NCBI RefSeq assembly: GCF_030286045.1
Contig: NZ_CP127390.1
Span: forward strand, 2,373,482 to 2,437,481
Origin: Propionimicrobium sp. PCR01-08-3
Lineage (GTDB): Bacteria; Actinomycetota; Actinomycetes; Propionibacteriales; Propionibacteriaceae
Reading direction: 5' to 3'
Length of the DNA: 64,000 nt
Below, piece by piece: positions 9,017 through 19,057 of the stretch. A model generated the notes under the pieces. It had not been told where the DNA came from. It did no database searches and saw only the letters and a list, made by a program, of their open reading frames with translations. Positions within the stretch are counted from its first letter, which is position 1; the number at the start of each line of letters is the position of its first letter. A program made the position numbers and the translations under genes.

Positions 9017-9697
9017 TCAATGCCCGGACGAGAACGCCTTGTTGCCGTCTTCCCTCAGCAGGTCGCGGGCCGGTTCGGCATAGGTCACACCGCTCAGCCT
9101 GCCTTCGGTGAACCGGAAGGTCGTCACGCTGCCCAGCGTGCACTGCCTCTTGCGCGGGTCGTGGGCGAGCCGGCGTCCCTCTGCGGCGAGCCGGGCGATC
9201 CAGATCGGCAGTTGGTGGCTGACCAGCACGGCCTGGGCGCCGGGCGGCAATTCATGGGCGGTCTCGGTGATCGCCGCCAGCATTCTGGACGCCAGCTCGG
9301 TATAGGGCTCCCCCCACGACGGCTTCATCGGGTTGACGAAATAATGCCAGTTGCGCGGATCGAAGATGGCCGTATTGCGTTTACCGAACCGTTGGCCTGC
9401 CAGCTTGTTGTCGGCCTCGATCAGTCTCGGATCGGTGTGCACCTCAAGGGACGGATGGGCTGCAGCGATCGGCGCGAGCGTCTCCTGCGCCCGCTCGAGG
9501 GGTGAGCAACGCAACTGCTTGAGCGGCACCGGCGCAAAGCATTCACCGAGCCTGGCGGCCATCGCCTTGCCGTTTTCTGACAAGTGGTATCCGGGAAGGA
9601 GCCCGTAGAGAATGCCGGTGGGGTTGAAGACCTCGCCGTGGCGCACCACGTGCACCTGGACGGCGGGTTCGGGGTCTGTCGGATAGCTGTCTTCCAC
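9017..9697 (-). CDS. Histidine phosphatase (phosphoglycerate mutase-like)
   Basis: 226 aa. The catalytic VVRHGE motif is near residue 18, and the second catalytic His lies in VLVSHQLPIW. This is the branch-1 histidine phosphatase fold, whose members dephosphorylate sugars, nucleotides or small molecules; the substrate cannot be read from sequence. It lies 24 bp downstream of the HemD-type gene on the same strand, so it may be co-transcribed, but it also has its own -10 box 6 nt before the GTG start. Confidence 0.85.
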   Translation of the reverse strand: MEDSYPTDPEPAVQVHVVRHGEVFNPTGILYGLLPGYHLSENGKAMAARLGECFAPVPLKQLRCSPLERAQETLAPIAAAHPSLEVHTDPRLIEADNKLAGQRFGKRNTAIFDPRNWHYFVNPMKPSWGEPYTELASRMLAAITETAHELPPGAQAVLVSHQLPIWIARLAAEGRRLAHDPRKRQCTLGSVTTFRFTEGRLSGVTYAEPARDLLREDGNKAFSSGH

Positions 9698-9703
9698 GCC
9701 TAA

Positions 9704-9709
9704 ACCTTA
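9704..9709 (-). promoter_or_regulatory. -10 box of histidine phosphatase gene (leaderless)
   Basis: TAAGGT on the minus strand ends 6 nt before the GTG start at 9697. Confidence 0.5.
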
Positions 9710-9721
9710 CCGGCCCATCGT

Positions 9722-11335
9722 TCAAGAACTGTGCTGCCTGCGGCGTCCCTTGCGCTGGGACGGCCTGCGCACCTGTTCGCCGCGAGCGATGAACCCCTCG
9801 GTGCGTTTGGCCGCGAACTCGGCCAGGTCGTCCACCAGCTGAACGTGGGTCGGATTCTCGGCGACCACATCGACCCGCAGATTGGCCTCTTCACATGCGG
9901 CCACTGTCGCCGGCCCGATGGCCGCGATGATCGTCTCGGGATGCGGTTTGCCCGCGATGCCGACCATATTGCGCACGGTGGATGCGGAACCGAAAACGAC
10001 GGCGTCGAATCGTCCGGCCTTGATGGCCTCGCGAATCTCTGCCGGCGGCGGAGCAGCACGTACGGTCCGGTAGGCGACCACGTCCTCGACCTCCCAGCCG
10101 AGTTCGTTCATGCCTTTCACCAGCGCATCGACCGCGATATCGGCTCGGGGAATCAGGATCCGGTTGATCGGATCGAGCAGATCGTCGAAGGTCGGAAACT
10201 CGACCGCCAGCGCTGCCGAGCGCTGCAGGCCCTCGGGCACCAGATCGGGCTTGATGCCCCATTCACGCAAGGCCTCGACGGTGTTCTGCCCGACGGCAGC
10301 GATGCGCAATCCCGAAAATGCCCGGGAATCAAGGCCGAGCCCGACGAGGCGTTCGGTGACGGCCCGCACGGCCTGAGCTGAGTTGAAGATGATCCACTGA
10401 TAGCGGCCGTCGACCAGCCCTTGAATGGCGCGCTCCATCGGCTGCGGGTTGCGCGGCGGCTCGACCGAGATGGTCGGCACCTGCACCGGGATGGCACCGT
10501 GATGTTCGAGCCGGCGTTCCATCACGCCCGACAAACCCTTGGTTCGGGGCACCAGCACATGCCAGCCGAAAAGCGGTTTCGACTCGTACCAGTTGAGATC
10601 AGGGTCGCGATCGGCCGCCGCACCGACGACGACCGCGGCCGGGCGTCCCTCGATCGTTTGCACGGTCTCGGCCAGCTGCGCGAGTGTAGTCGTCCTGCTC
10701 ACCTGGGCAGTGGTCGCATAGTCGGAGACCACCAGGGCGGGAGTGTCGTCACCAAGACCGACCTTGGACGCATGGCGCGCGATGTCGTCCAGATTCTGCC
10801 CGGGCGTCAGCGCCACGAAGGACGGCTTTTCGTCGGCAGCGTCGGCCTTACCGGACCACAACTGGAATCCGGCGTCCGGGCTGATGCCGGCGGACGTCAG
10901 AGCCAAACTCAGCCGGGAAAGCCCGGGAACCATGTCGATTCGGCAACCGGCTGCCTTGAGCCTTGCCGCATACGGGGTTGCCTCGGAATCCATCAGAGGG
11001 TCTCCGGACAACAACCAGACCACACACAGGCCGGAGTCGACGAGCGAGGTGATGACGCCGAGATCCGGGGTAGCGCCAGCCAGCAGCCGCGGCACCTCGG
11101 CCGGTACGGCGACCTCCGGCTCGCCAAGCAGCGCTTCGTCAACGCCGGGGCTGAGGACGAGAACGTCTGCCTCTTCGATGGCTTTCAGCCCCGCCAGTGT
11201 CAGACGCAGCGGACCGCCGAGGCCGACTCCGGCGAAAATTACGTATCCGGGGTTGCCTCGCCCGTCATCGTGACTCACCGCCAACGCGGTGGGGTCACAA
11301 TCAGCCAGCGCCACCGCTGATGGCTGCTCACTCAC
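9722..11335 (-). CDS. hemD: Uroporphyrinogen-III synthase with N-terminal methyltransferase-like domain
   Basis: 537 aa. Residues about 30-250 resemble a uroporphyrinogen-III methyltransferase (GVGLGG, LLSGDPLMDSE), and residues 255-515 are a HemD fold (GWHVLVPRTK, FNSAQAVRAV, FGSASTVRN), ending in a basic tail. HemD cyclises hydroxymethylbilane to uroporphyrinogen III, the branch point for heme, siroheme and cobalamin. Fused methyltransferase-HemD proteins are usual in actinobacteria. The SAM loops deviate from the normal GAGPGDP and GDPFVFGRG forms, so methylation activity is doubtful. GTG start with GAGGAG 7 nt upstream. No other heme genes are adjacent. Confidence 0.85.
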   Translation of the reverse strand: MSEQPSAVALADCDPTALAVSHDDGRGNPGYVIFAGVGLGGPLRLTLAGLKAIEEADVLVLSPGVDEALLGEPEVAVPAEVPRLLAGATPDLGVITSLVDSGLCVVWLLSGDPLMDSEATPYAARLKAAGCRIDMVPGLSRLSLALTSAGISPDAGFQLWSGKADAADEKPSFVALTPGQNLDDIARHASKVGLGDDTPALVVSDYATTAQVSRTTTLAQLAETVQTIEGRPAAVVVGAAADRDPDLNWYESKPLFGWHVLVPRTKGLSGVMERRLEHHGAIPVQVPTISVEPPRNPQPMERAIQGLVDGRYQWIIFNSAQAVRAVTERLVGLGLDSRAFSGLRIAAVGQNTVEALREWGIKPDLVPEGLQRSAALAVEFPTFDDLLDPINRILIPRADIAVDALVKGMNELGWEVEDVVAYRTVRAAPPPAEIREAIKAGRFDAVVFGSASTVRNMVGIAGKPHPETIIAAIGPATVAACEEANLRVDVVAENPTHVQLVDDLAEFAAKRTEGFIARGEQVRRPSQRKGRRRQHSS

Positions 11336-11451
11336 GGCAACTCCTCAACCTGCGGACGTATGACGAAACGTCAGCGTGGATTCACCGAGAACATTAACGG
11401 TGAGCGCCGACAATTCGAAGCTTGCTGCCGGGCACCTGGCCCAGACTGAAC

Positions 11452-11553
11452 TTAGCGACCTGCCCTGCGGCGCTGGATGCGCGTCTTCTTGAGCAGCTTG
11501 CGATGCTTCTTCTTCGCCATCCGCTTGCGGCGCTTCTTGATGACCGATCCCAC
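11452..11553 (-). CDS. 30S ribosomal protein bS22 (AURKAIP1/COX24-like), 33 aa
   Basis: A very short gene starting with GTG and a GAGAGGG ribosome site. The peptide begins [17 protein letters not shown] and is almost entirely Lys and Arg. This matches the tiny basic protein found on actinobacterial 30S subunits (bS22), related to the mitochondrial AURKAIP1/COX24 domain. It lies alone between the HemD-type gene and proC, as often seen for this orphan ribosomal gene. Confidence 0.9.
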   Translation of the reverse strand: MGSVIKKRRKRMAKKKHRKLLKKTRIQRRRAGR

Positions 11554-11718
11554 TGTGACCCTCTCGAGAATCTGAATGCTTAGGTGAGGCGAGCTGCGAC
11601 AAGCACAACTTCGCCCCTGCGCGGTAAAACCGCAACTTGAGCAGTTTACCGCGCTGGCTTTGGATTGAACAAACCCTGTTTCCGGCGTTGATCACATCGC
11701 CGGAGTACGCCTATTCGC

Positions 11719-12543
11719 CTACTCGCCGCGGCTGCGCCGGTACGCGGCCCACACGGCATCGCTGACAGCGGCGCGGGTGGCGTGAGCGTCCAACTCACGG
11801 ATTGCTGCCGCCGTGGTGCCGCCGGGCGAGGTGACGCGCTCCCGCAAGATCGTCGGGTGTTCGCCCGACGCGAGCAGCTGGGCCGATCCGATGATCGTCT
11901 GGCGGGCCAGCTTGTCGGCCTGTGCACGGGTGAGCCCCACCTGAACGCCGGCCTCGATCAGTGCCTCGGCCAAGTAGAAGACGTACGCGGGGCCCGATCC
12001 GCTGACCCCGGTGACCGCGTCCTGCAACGATTCGGGCACGACCATGGTCTCGCCGACGGCCTGCATCAAAGCGTCGGCCAACGCCAACTGTTCGTCGCTG
12101 ACGTGCGGATTCGGTGACAGCGCCGACATGCCCTTGCCCACCTGGGCCGGAGTGTTCGGCATCACCCGGACGAGTGGAACCGCGTCGGGAAGATTGGCTT
12201 CGAGCTCGCCGAGAGTGACCCCGGCGCACATCGACATCACCAGGGTTCGGTCGGCGATCAGCGGCGTGACCTGTTCGCATACGCTCGGCGCCACCTTGGG
12301 CTTGACGACGATCGCAACGACGTCCGGTGACTCGGCGATCTCGTCGGCTCCGGCCACGGCCTTCAGACCGAATTCGTCGGCCAACTCGGCGCGGCGGGTC
12401 TCGGTCGGCTCGACGACGGTGACATTCGTCCAACCATCGGCGGCCAGCCCGGACGCGATCGCGCCACCCATCACGCCGCCACCGACAATGACGACGGCCT
12501 GACTGCGATCGGGCCCATCGGCCTCGTTCGGTTGCTCGGCCAT
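11719..12543 (-). CDS. proC: Pyrroline-5-carboxylate reductase
   Basis: 274 aa from the preferred ATG (MAEQPNE). Last step of proline synthesis: reduces pyrroline-5-carboxylate with NAD(P)H. The nucleotide-binding GGGVMGGAIA lies near residue 20. The C-terminal ProC signature is clear (GVSGSGPAYVF, then VTSPGGTTAAAIREL). Its start is only 7 bp after the asd stop, so the two are probably one transcript. A longer open frame upstream runs inside asd and is not needed. Confidence 0.93.
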   Translation of the reverse strand: MAEQPNEADGPDRSQAVVIVGGGVMGGAIASGLAADGWTNVTVVEPTETRRAELADEFGLKAVAGADEIAESPDVVAIVVKPKVAPSVCEQVTPLIADRTLVMSMCAGVTLGELEANLPDAVPLVRVMPNTPAQVGKGMSALSPNPHVSDEQLALADALMQAVGETMVVPESLQDAVTGVSGSGPAYVFYLAEALIEAGVQVGLTRAQADKLARQTIIGSAQLLASGEHPTILRERVTSPGGTTAAAIRELDAHATRAAVSDAVWAAYRRSRGE

Positions 12544-12550
12544 GAATTGC

Positions 12551-14585
<2,035 letters not shown>

Positions 14586-14586
14586 C

Positions 14587-14700
14587 TCAGACCCTTTCGG
14601 CCGGCCGGCGATTCGGCGAACCGGGTGTGTTCTGGCCGAAGCAGGCCCTCGTCAGGGCCGGGCAGGTACAAGTTGCGCAGGCATGGGCGACCAGCTTCAT
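14587..14700 (-). CDS. Putative 37-aa Cys-rich peptide
   Basis: A short frame wedged exactly between two genes: its ATG is 1 nt after the proline dehydrogenase stop, and its TGA is 1 nt before the GTG of the CPBP protease. It begins MKLVAHA and has a cysteine cluster CATCTCPALTRAC, then a Pro/Arg-rich tail. About three quarters of third codon positions are G or C, in line with neighbouring genes. The cluster could bind metal or an Fe-S centre, or form disulfides. No family is recognised. The tight packing is the main support; it could still be non-coding. Confidence 0.45.
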   Translation of the reverse strand: MKLVAHACATCTCPALTRACFGQNTPGSPNRRPAERV

Positions 14701-14701
14701 C

Positions 14702-15628
14702 TCAGCGCTTCCCGATCAGGGAACGGGCGAACAGGGCAGCGTTCGCCGGACGCTCCGCCAGCCGCTGCGAGTAGTAGTCGTACCATCCCGGCCCGAACGG
14801 CACGAGCACCCTCGACCGGTGACCGATGTCGGCCAGCCGACGCTGTTCATAGGGCCTGATGCCATAGAGCATCTGAAATTCGTAGCTCTCCGGCCGGCGG
14901 CCACTGCGCCTGACCAATTCCTCGGCTATCGAAATCATCCGCGGATCATGGCTGGCGACCAGCACCTCGGCCTGACTGTTCATCAATGCTCGAAGATCAC
15001 GGACGAATGCCAGGTCGATTTCATGCCGGGCGGTGAAAGCAACCTGTTTGGATTCCTGGAATCCGCCTTTGCATAGCCGAATTCGTCGGCCGGGCAGCGC
15101 CAAATCGTTGATATCACGATGTGTGCGAAAAAGCGCAGCCTGCACGGTGATTCCGGTCGCGGGAATGTCTTGCTGAAGCTCGCCCCAGGCATCCAGAGTG
15201 GGGGTCGTCAACTCACTTCCGCTCATGTCGAGCGTGACTGCGACCCCGGCGTTGCTGGCAGCTCGGCTGATCCTCCGGGCGGCGAGCAGCGCGAATTGCC
15301 TGCCTTCGGCTCCCAAGCGCTGGCCGAGTCGGCTCAACCTTAATGAGATCTCTGCCTGCGACGCGATTCCGGCCGATTCGAGCCGACGCACGATCGTGAG
15401 ATAGGTCTGCTCGTTTGCAGCAGATTCTTCGAGATTGTCGACGCGATTGCCGAGATATTCGACCCCTACCAATAGCCCCTTTCCGATCAACGATTTCAGT
15501 ACCGGAATCAGGTCATGGATTTCTTGGCCCGCAACATAGCGGGCCACCAGATCACGTGCTGCAGAAGTCGTCAGTGCAGCCTTCTTCACCCGTGGACGCT
15601 GTGCCCAGCGCATCACCAGTTCGCTCAT
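14702..15628 (-). CDS. Proline dehydrogenase (monofunctional)
   Basis: 308 aa. FAD enzyme that oxidises proline to pyrroline-5-carboxylate, passing electrons to the membrane quinone pool. The barrel motifs are visible: LDMSGSE, GRRIRLCKGGFQES and YEFQMLYGIRP near the C-terminus, where the Arg residues bind proline. It is the stand-alone form, without the P5C dehydrogenase half of PutA. The start overlaps the stop of the isomerase-like gene (ATGA). proC, the opposite reaction, lies 2 kb away on the same strand. Confidence 0.9.
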   Translation of the reverse strand: MSELVMRWAQRPRVKKAALTTSAARDLVARYVAGQEIHDLIPVLKSLIGKGLLVGVEYLGNRVDNLEESAANEQTYLTIVRRLESAGIASQAEISLRLSRLGQRLGAEGRQFALLAARRISRAASNAGVAVTLDMSGSELTTPTLDAWGELQQDIPATGITVQAALFRTHRDINDLALPGRRIRLCKGGFQESKQVAFTARHEIDLAFVRDLRALMNSQAEVLVASHDPRMISIAEELVRRSGRRPESYEFQMLYGIRPYEQRRLADIGHRSRVLVPFGPGWYDYYSQRLAERPANAALFARSLIGKR

Positions 15629-16614
15629 TGCCGTTCACCGTACCCCGCAACGGGAGCCGCGGCAGCTATCTGCTCACGAGTCCGGGCCAGACACTCGGCC
15701 AGCACCTGAGAACGTGCTTCGTAGCCCGCCCGGCGTCTGGTGCTCACCTCGTGAATGATATGGCCCTGATAGCCGCGGGAAACGAGCGTCTCGACGACCT
15801 GCCAGGCACGCTGATTTCCCTCGCCGGGCATCAGGTGTTCGTCCAGTACCGAGCCATTGCCGTCGGTCAGATGAAGGTGGCGCAGCCTGGGCCCCCAATC
15901 GTCCAAATAGCTCAGCGAACGGGCCCCGGCGGTGGCAGCATGCGAAAGATCGAGCGTCAGATGATCGTAGGGCTGATCGGTCGGGTCCCAATCGGGCACG
16001 TAGGCCTGCGCCGCGACACCCGGCCCCCGCCACGGGTACATGTTCTCGACCGCGACGATGATCCCACTGTGCTCGCACAGCTCACGGACCAAGTGCGCAA
16101 AACCGGCCGCATACGTGCGCTGCCAAGCAAACGGCGGATGAACGACCACCAGATCAGCGCCCAGCAATGTCGCCGCGGTGACTGCCTGCCGTAATTTCCC
16201 TTCGGGATCGGTCCCCCACACACGGGGTGTCAGCATCAGGCAGGGTGCATGGACGCTCAGCACCGCGACCTGGTATTCGTCCTGAAACTCACGAACCTTG
16301 TCGAGGTCACAACTGGCGGCATCGGTGCCGACCATCAACTCCACGCCGTCGTAATGAAGATCGGCCGCCATCCGAAAGGCAGTGTGAGTTGACTCGGGAA
16401 AAACCGATGACGTGCTCAGCCCGACCCTCGGCAAACCCGAAGGCAGGCCGGCCGAGTCGGTGCCGGCCGAAGCCCTCGCGGGCCGTCGGGGTGTTTGGTC
16501 ATCCCCTCGGATCGCCCCCGCATCGTAGCCACGACCGAATTCACCCGCGCAGCTCTCCGCCTCATCGTCCGGCAGCACTCGCCGGGCACGTTCCGGATCT
16601 TCAGCAGCTTGCAC
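15625..16614 (-). CDS. Sugar phosphate isomerase/epimerase-like TIM-barrel protein
   Basis: 329 aa. Xylose isomerase-like (AP endonuclease 2) barrel: VGLSTSSVF at strand 1, DGVELMV, VVHPPF, VENMYPW with the metal Glu, LDLSHA, HLHLTDGNG and HEVSTR. These positions fit divalent-metal binding. The substrate is not predictable. Similarity begins only near residue 61, so the first 60 residues are an extension; the GTG at 16614 is nevertheless favoured because TACCGT sits 6 nt upstream in leaderless spacing. A TTG at 16434 is the alternative. Overlaps proline dehydrogenase by 4 nt. Confidence 0.72.
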   Translation of the reverse strand: MQAAEDPERARRVLPDDEAESCAGEFGRGYDAGAIRGDDQTPRRPARASAGTDSAGLPSGLPRVGLSTSSVFPESTHTAFRMAADLHYDGVELMVGTDAASCDLDKVREFQDEYQVAVLSVHAPCLMLTPRVWGTDPEGKLRQAVTAATLLGADLVVVHPPFAWQRTYAAGFAHLVRELCEHSGIIVAVENMYPWRGPGVAAQAYVPDWDPTDQPYDHLTLDLSHAATAGARSLSYLDDWGPRLRHLHLTDGNGSVLDEHLMPGEGNQRAWQVVETLVSRGYQGHIIHEVSTRRRAGYEARSQVLAECLARTREQIAAAAPVAGYGERQ

Positions 16615-16620
16615 GACTCC

Positions 16621-16626
16621 ACGGTA
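16621..16626 (-). promoter_or_regulatory. -10 box of isomerase-like gene (leaderless)
   Basis: TACCGT on the minus strand ends 6 nt before the GTG at 16614. It would also transcribe proline dehydrogenase and the CPBP gene. Confidence 0.45.
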
Positions 16627-16727
16627 CTTCGCCGGCCCACCCGCGGTTCAGGCACCAGCCGCCGCTGGCAACCATCGGCGCTGCTACACGATTCGCTAAT
16701 AACACCCGCTGTTGCCACAATGACTTT

Positions 16728-17366
16728 ATGCATATCGACCATCTGACATTCGTAGCTGGTCCCGAAGGTCTGCAGGCCACCGTCGACGAGTTGAGCGAGG
16801 CCCTGGGACGTGAGTTCAAGGACGGCGGTTTTCACCCTCGTTTCGGAACCAGGAACCACATCTTGCCGCTGACCGATGGCCGCTATTTGGAAGCGGTCGA
16901 GGTGCTCGATCATCCGGCCGCGGAGAAGGCCGTCTACGGCCAGGTCGTCCGCGACCGGCAGGAGAAGGGTGGTGGCTGGCTGGGCTGGGTCATCGCCGTG
17001 GACGATCTCGCCCCGTTCGAACGTCGCCTCGACCGCGCTGCGGTGCCCGGCTCCAGGCAGTTCCCCGACGGCCGTCGCCTCGAGTGGCATCAGATCGGTG
17101 TCAAGGGCCTGATCACCGACCCGCAATTGCCCTATTTCTTGAAATGGGAGTCCGAGCCCGATGTGCTGCCCTCAGCACTGCACAGCGACGTGCGGGTTGA
17201 CACCATCGAGATCGCGGGATCCCGTGCCCGCGTCGAGGATTGGGTGGGCGCACCGATCAGCGAGCTGCTGGACGACATCAAGATCGACTTCACCAGCCCG
17301 AACGGTTCGCCCGGTATCTCGTCGGTCACCTTCGAAGTGCCCGGACGAGGAGCGGTGCAGATCTGA
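16728..17366 (+). CDS. Glyoxalase-like (VOC) domain protein
   Basis: 212 aa. Begins MHIDHLTFV, the first strand of a VOC fold with its metal-binding His, followed by RNHILPL and YLEAVEVL with the second strand Glu. This layout fits the Glyoxalase_3 family, whose members are metal-dependent isomerases, dioxygenases or binding proteins of unknown substrate. The ATG lies 6 nt behind a CACAAT hexamer. The 3' end is followed, in the same frame after the stop, by a near-copy of the last codons. Confidence 0.8.
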   Translation: MHIDHLTFVAGPEGLQATVDELSEALGREFKDGGFHPRFGTRNHILPLTDGRYLEAVEVLDHPAAEKAVYGQVVRDRQEKGGGWLGWVIAVDDLAPFERRLDRAAVPGSRQFPDGRRLEWHQIGVKGLITDPQLPYFLKWESEPDVLPSALHSDVRVDTIEIAGSRARVEDWVGAPISELLDDIKIDFTSPNGSPGISSVTFEVPGRGAVQI

Positions 17367-17459
17367 GACAATTCCCGGCTCAGGCTGAGTCCGGCGTTCG
17401 AAGTTCCCGGACGCGGCCTGGTGCGGTTCAAGCTGATTGCGACGGGGTCCCCAACATGA
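17331..17459 (+). repeat. In-frame repeat of the VOC gene C-terminal codons
   Basis: FEVPGRGAVQI is encoded at 17331-17363. FEVPGRGLVRFKLI is encoded at 17397-17438, 66 bp later in the same frame but beyond the TGA at 17364. The DNA of the two copies is largely identical over 33 bp. The second copy looks like a former or alternative C-terminus. Confidence 0.6.
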
Positions 17460-17633
17460 CGGCGCCCGGCGGATTGGGCGGGGACTAAGCGAGGTCCTCC
17501 GCGTGGGATACCGATCCGCCAAAGTTTTCGTTCCATCTAGGGGATCTTACGAATCTTGCGCCGCACTGACCCAGTCATTGACGCACTCGCCTCAGACATG
17601 GCTGCACCCATAAGAATTGTCGGTGCTCCCCTC

Positions 17634-17639
17634 TAGTCT
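17634..17639 (+). promoter_or_regulatory. -10 box of radA (leaderless)
   Basis: TAGTCT ends 7 nt before the radA ATG; no ribosome site is present between them. Confidence 0.6.
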
Positions 17640-17646
17640 CATCTGC

Positions 17647-19047
17647 ATGGCTACCAAGACCGACGCGTATCAGTGCACCGAATGCGGGTGGACATCTGTC
17701 CGCTGGGTCGGACGCTGCGGTGAGTGCCAGACCTGGGGGTCGGTCGCCGAGCGTGGCGCACCCAAGTTACAGACGGTCAGCTCATCGGTTCCGGCGCAGG
17801 CCGCGGTACCGATCGGCGAAGTAGACCTGGAGACCGCCAAACGTAAGCTGACCGGCATCGGTGAGCTCGACCGGGTGCTGGGCGGCGGTCTGGTTCCCGG
17901 CGCGGTCGTCCTGCTGGCCGGTGAGCCGGGGGTCGGCAAATCGACCCTGTTGCTGGAGGTCGCAGCCAAGTGGGCAGGCGGCGACAACAAGACCCTCTAT
18001 GTCTCGGGTGAGGAGTCCGCCGCCCAGGTGCGGTTGCGCGCCGAACGCACCCACGCGCTGGCCGACCAGCTCTATCTGGCGGCCGAGACCGATCTCGGCA
18101 CCGTGCTCGGCCATATCGAGCAGACCGCGCCGAGCCTGCTGGTGGTCGACTCGGTGCAGACCATCGGCACGGCCGAGGCGGAGGGCTCGGTCGGCGGGGT
18201 GAGCCAGGTGCGCGAGGTGACCGGCGCTCTGGTGCGGGTGGCCAAGCGCCGAGGCATGGCAGTGGTTATCGTCGGGCATGTCACCAAGGACGGCCAAGTG
18301 GCAGGCCCCCGGTTCTTGGAGCATCTGGTCGATGTGGTGCTCTCCTTCGAGGGCGATCGGCATTCCGGATTCCGGATGGTGCGCGCGGTCAAGAACCGGT
18401 TCGGCCCCTCGGACGAAGTGGGTTGCTTCGAGATGGGCGAGCACGGCATCGTCGAAGTGCCCGACCCTTCGGGTTTGTTCACCTCACGCAACGACGACCC
18501 GGCACCGGGCACCTGCGTCACCGTCACCAGGGAGGGCAGCCGCTGCATGCTCGCCGAGGTGCAGTCGTTGGTCGCGTCGGTGGCGGGCGACACTCCCCCA
18601 CGCCGGGTCACCCACGGGGTCGATGGCTCCCGGGTAGCGATGATCGTTGCCGTCATGCAGCGGCGAGCGCATTTCACCTTGTCCAGGAGCGATATCTACG
18701 TGTCGACGGTCGGCGGCGCCAAGATCATGGACCCGGGCGCCGACCTCGCATTGGCCATCGCGATCGCCTCCGCAGGCCTGGACGAGGGCTGTCACCGCAA
18801 GGTCGTCGCGTTCGGCGAAATCGGGCTGGCGGGTGATCTGCGCCGGGTGCCCGGCCTCGAACAGCGGGTCGGCGAGGCGGCCCGGATGGGATTCGATCTC
18901 GCTCTGGTGCCCACCGGCAACCGGGACCCGAACAACAAGCTGCCCCGCATGCACGGGTTGAAGGTCGTGGAGGTTTCGACCGTTGCCGAGGCCCTGGGCG
19001 TCCTCGGGCTACGGCATTCCCGGGACTTGCACACATCGGCCTCATAG
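17647..19047 (+). CDS. radA: DNA repair protein RadA
   Basis: 466 aa. Recombination ATPase that drives branch migration of strand-exchange intermediates. N-terminal zinc ribbon (CTECGW, CGECQTWG), Walker A GEPGVGKST near residue 95, Walker B LLVVDSVQT, the RadA KNRFG motif, and a C-terminal Lon-like domain (GGAKIMDPGADLALA). Start MATKTDAYQC matches the family; a longer frame begins 10 codons earlier. Followed directly by disA, the order found in many actinobacteria. Confidence 0.96.
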   Translation: MATKTDAYQCTECGWTSVRWVGRCGECQTWGSVAERGAPKLQTVSSSVPAQAAVPIGEVDLETAKRKLTGIGELDRVLGGGLVPGAVVLLAGEPGVGKSTLLLEVAAKWAGGDNKTLYVSGEESAAQVRLRAERTHALADQLYLAAETDLGTVLGHIEQTAPSLLVVDSVQTIGTAEAEGSVGGVSQVREVTGALVRVAKRRGMAVVIVGHVTKDGQVAGPRFLEHLVDVVLSFEGDRHSGFRMVRAVKNRFGPSDEVGCFEMGEHGIVEVPDPSGLFTSRNDDPAPGTCVTVTREGSRCMLAEVQSLVASVAGDTPPRRVTHGVDGSRVAMIVAVMQRRAHFTLSRSDIYVSTVGGAKIMDPGADLALAIAIASAGLDEGCHRKVVAFGEIGLAGDLRRVPGLEQRVGEAARMGFDLALVPTGNRDPNNKLPRMHGLKVVEVSTVAEALGVLGLRHSRDLHTSAS

Positions 19048-19050
19048 ACT
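19045..19050 (+). promoter_or_regulatory. -10 box of disA inside radA stop
   Basis: TAGACT includes the TAG stop codon of radA (19045-19047) and ends 7 nt before the disA GTG. Confidence 0.55.
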
Positions 19051-19057
19051 GGACGCC

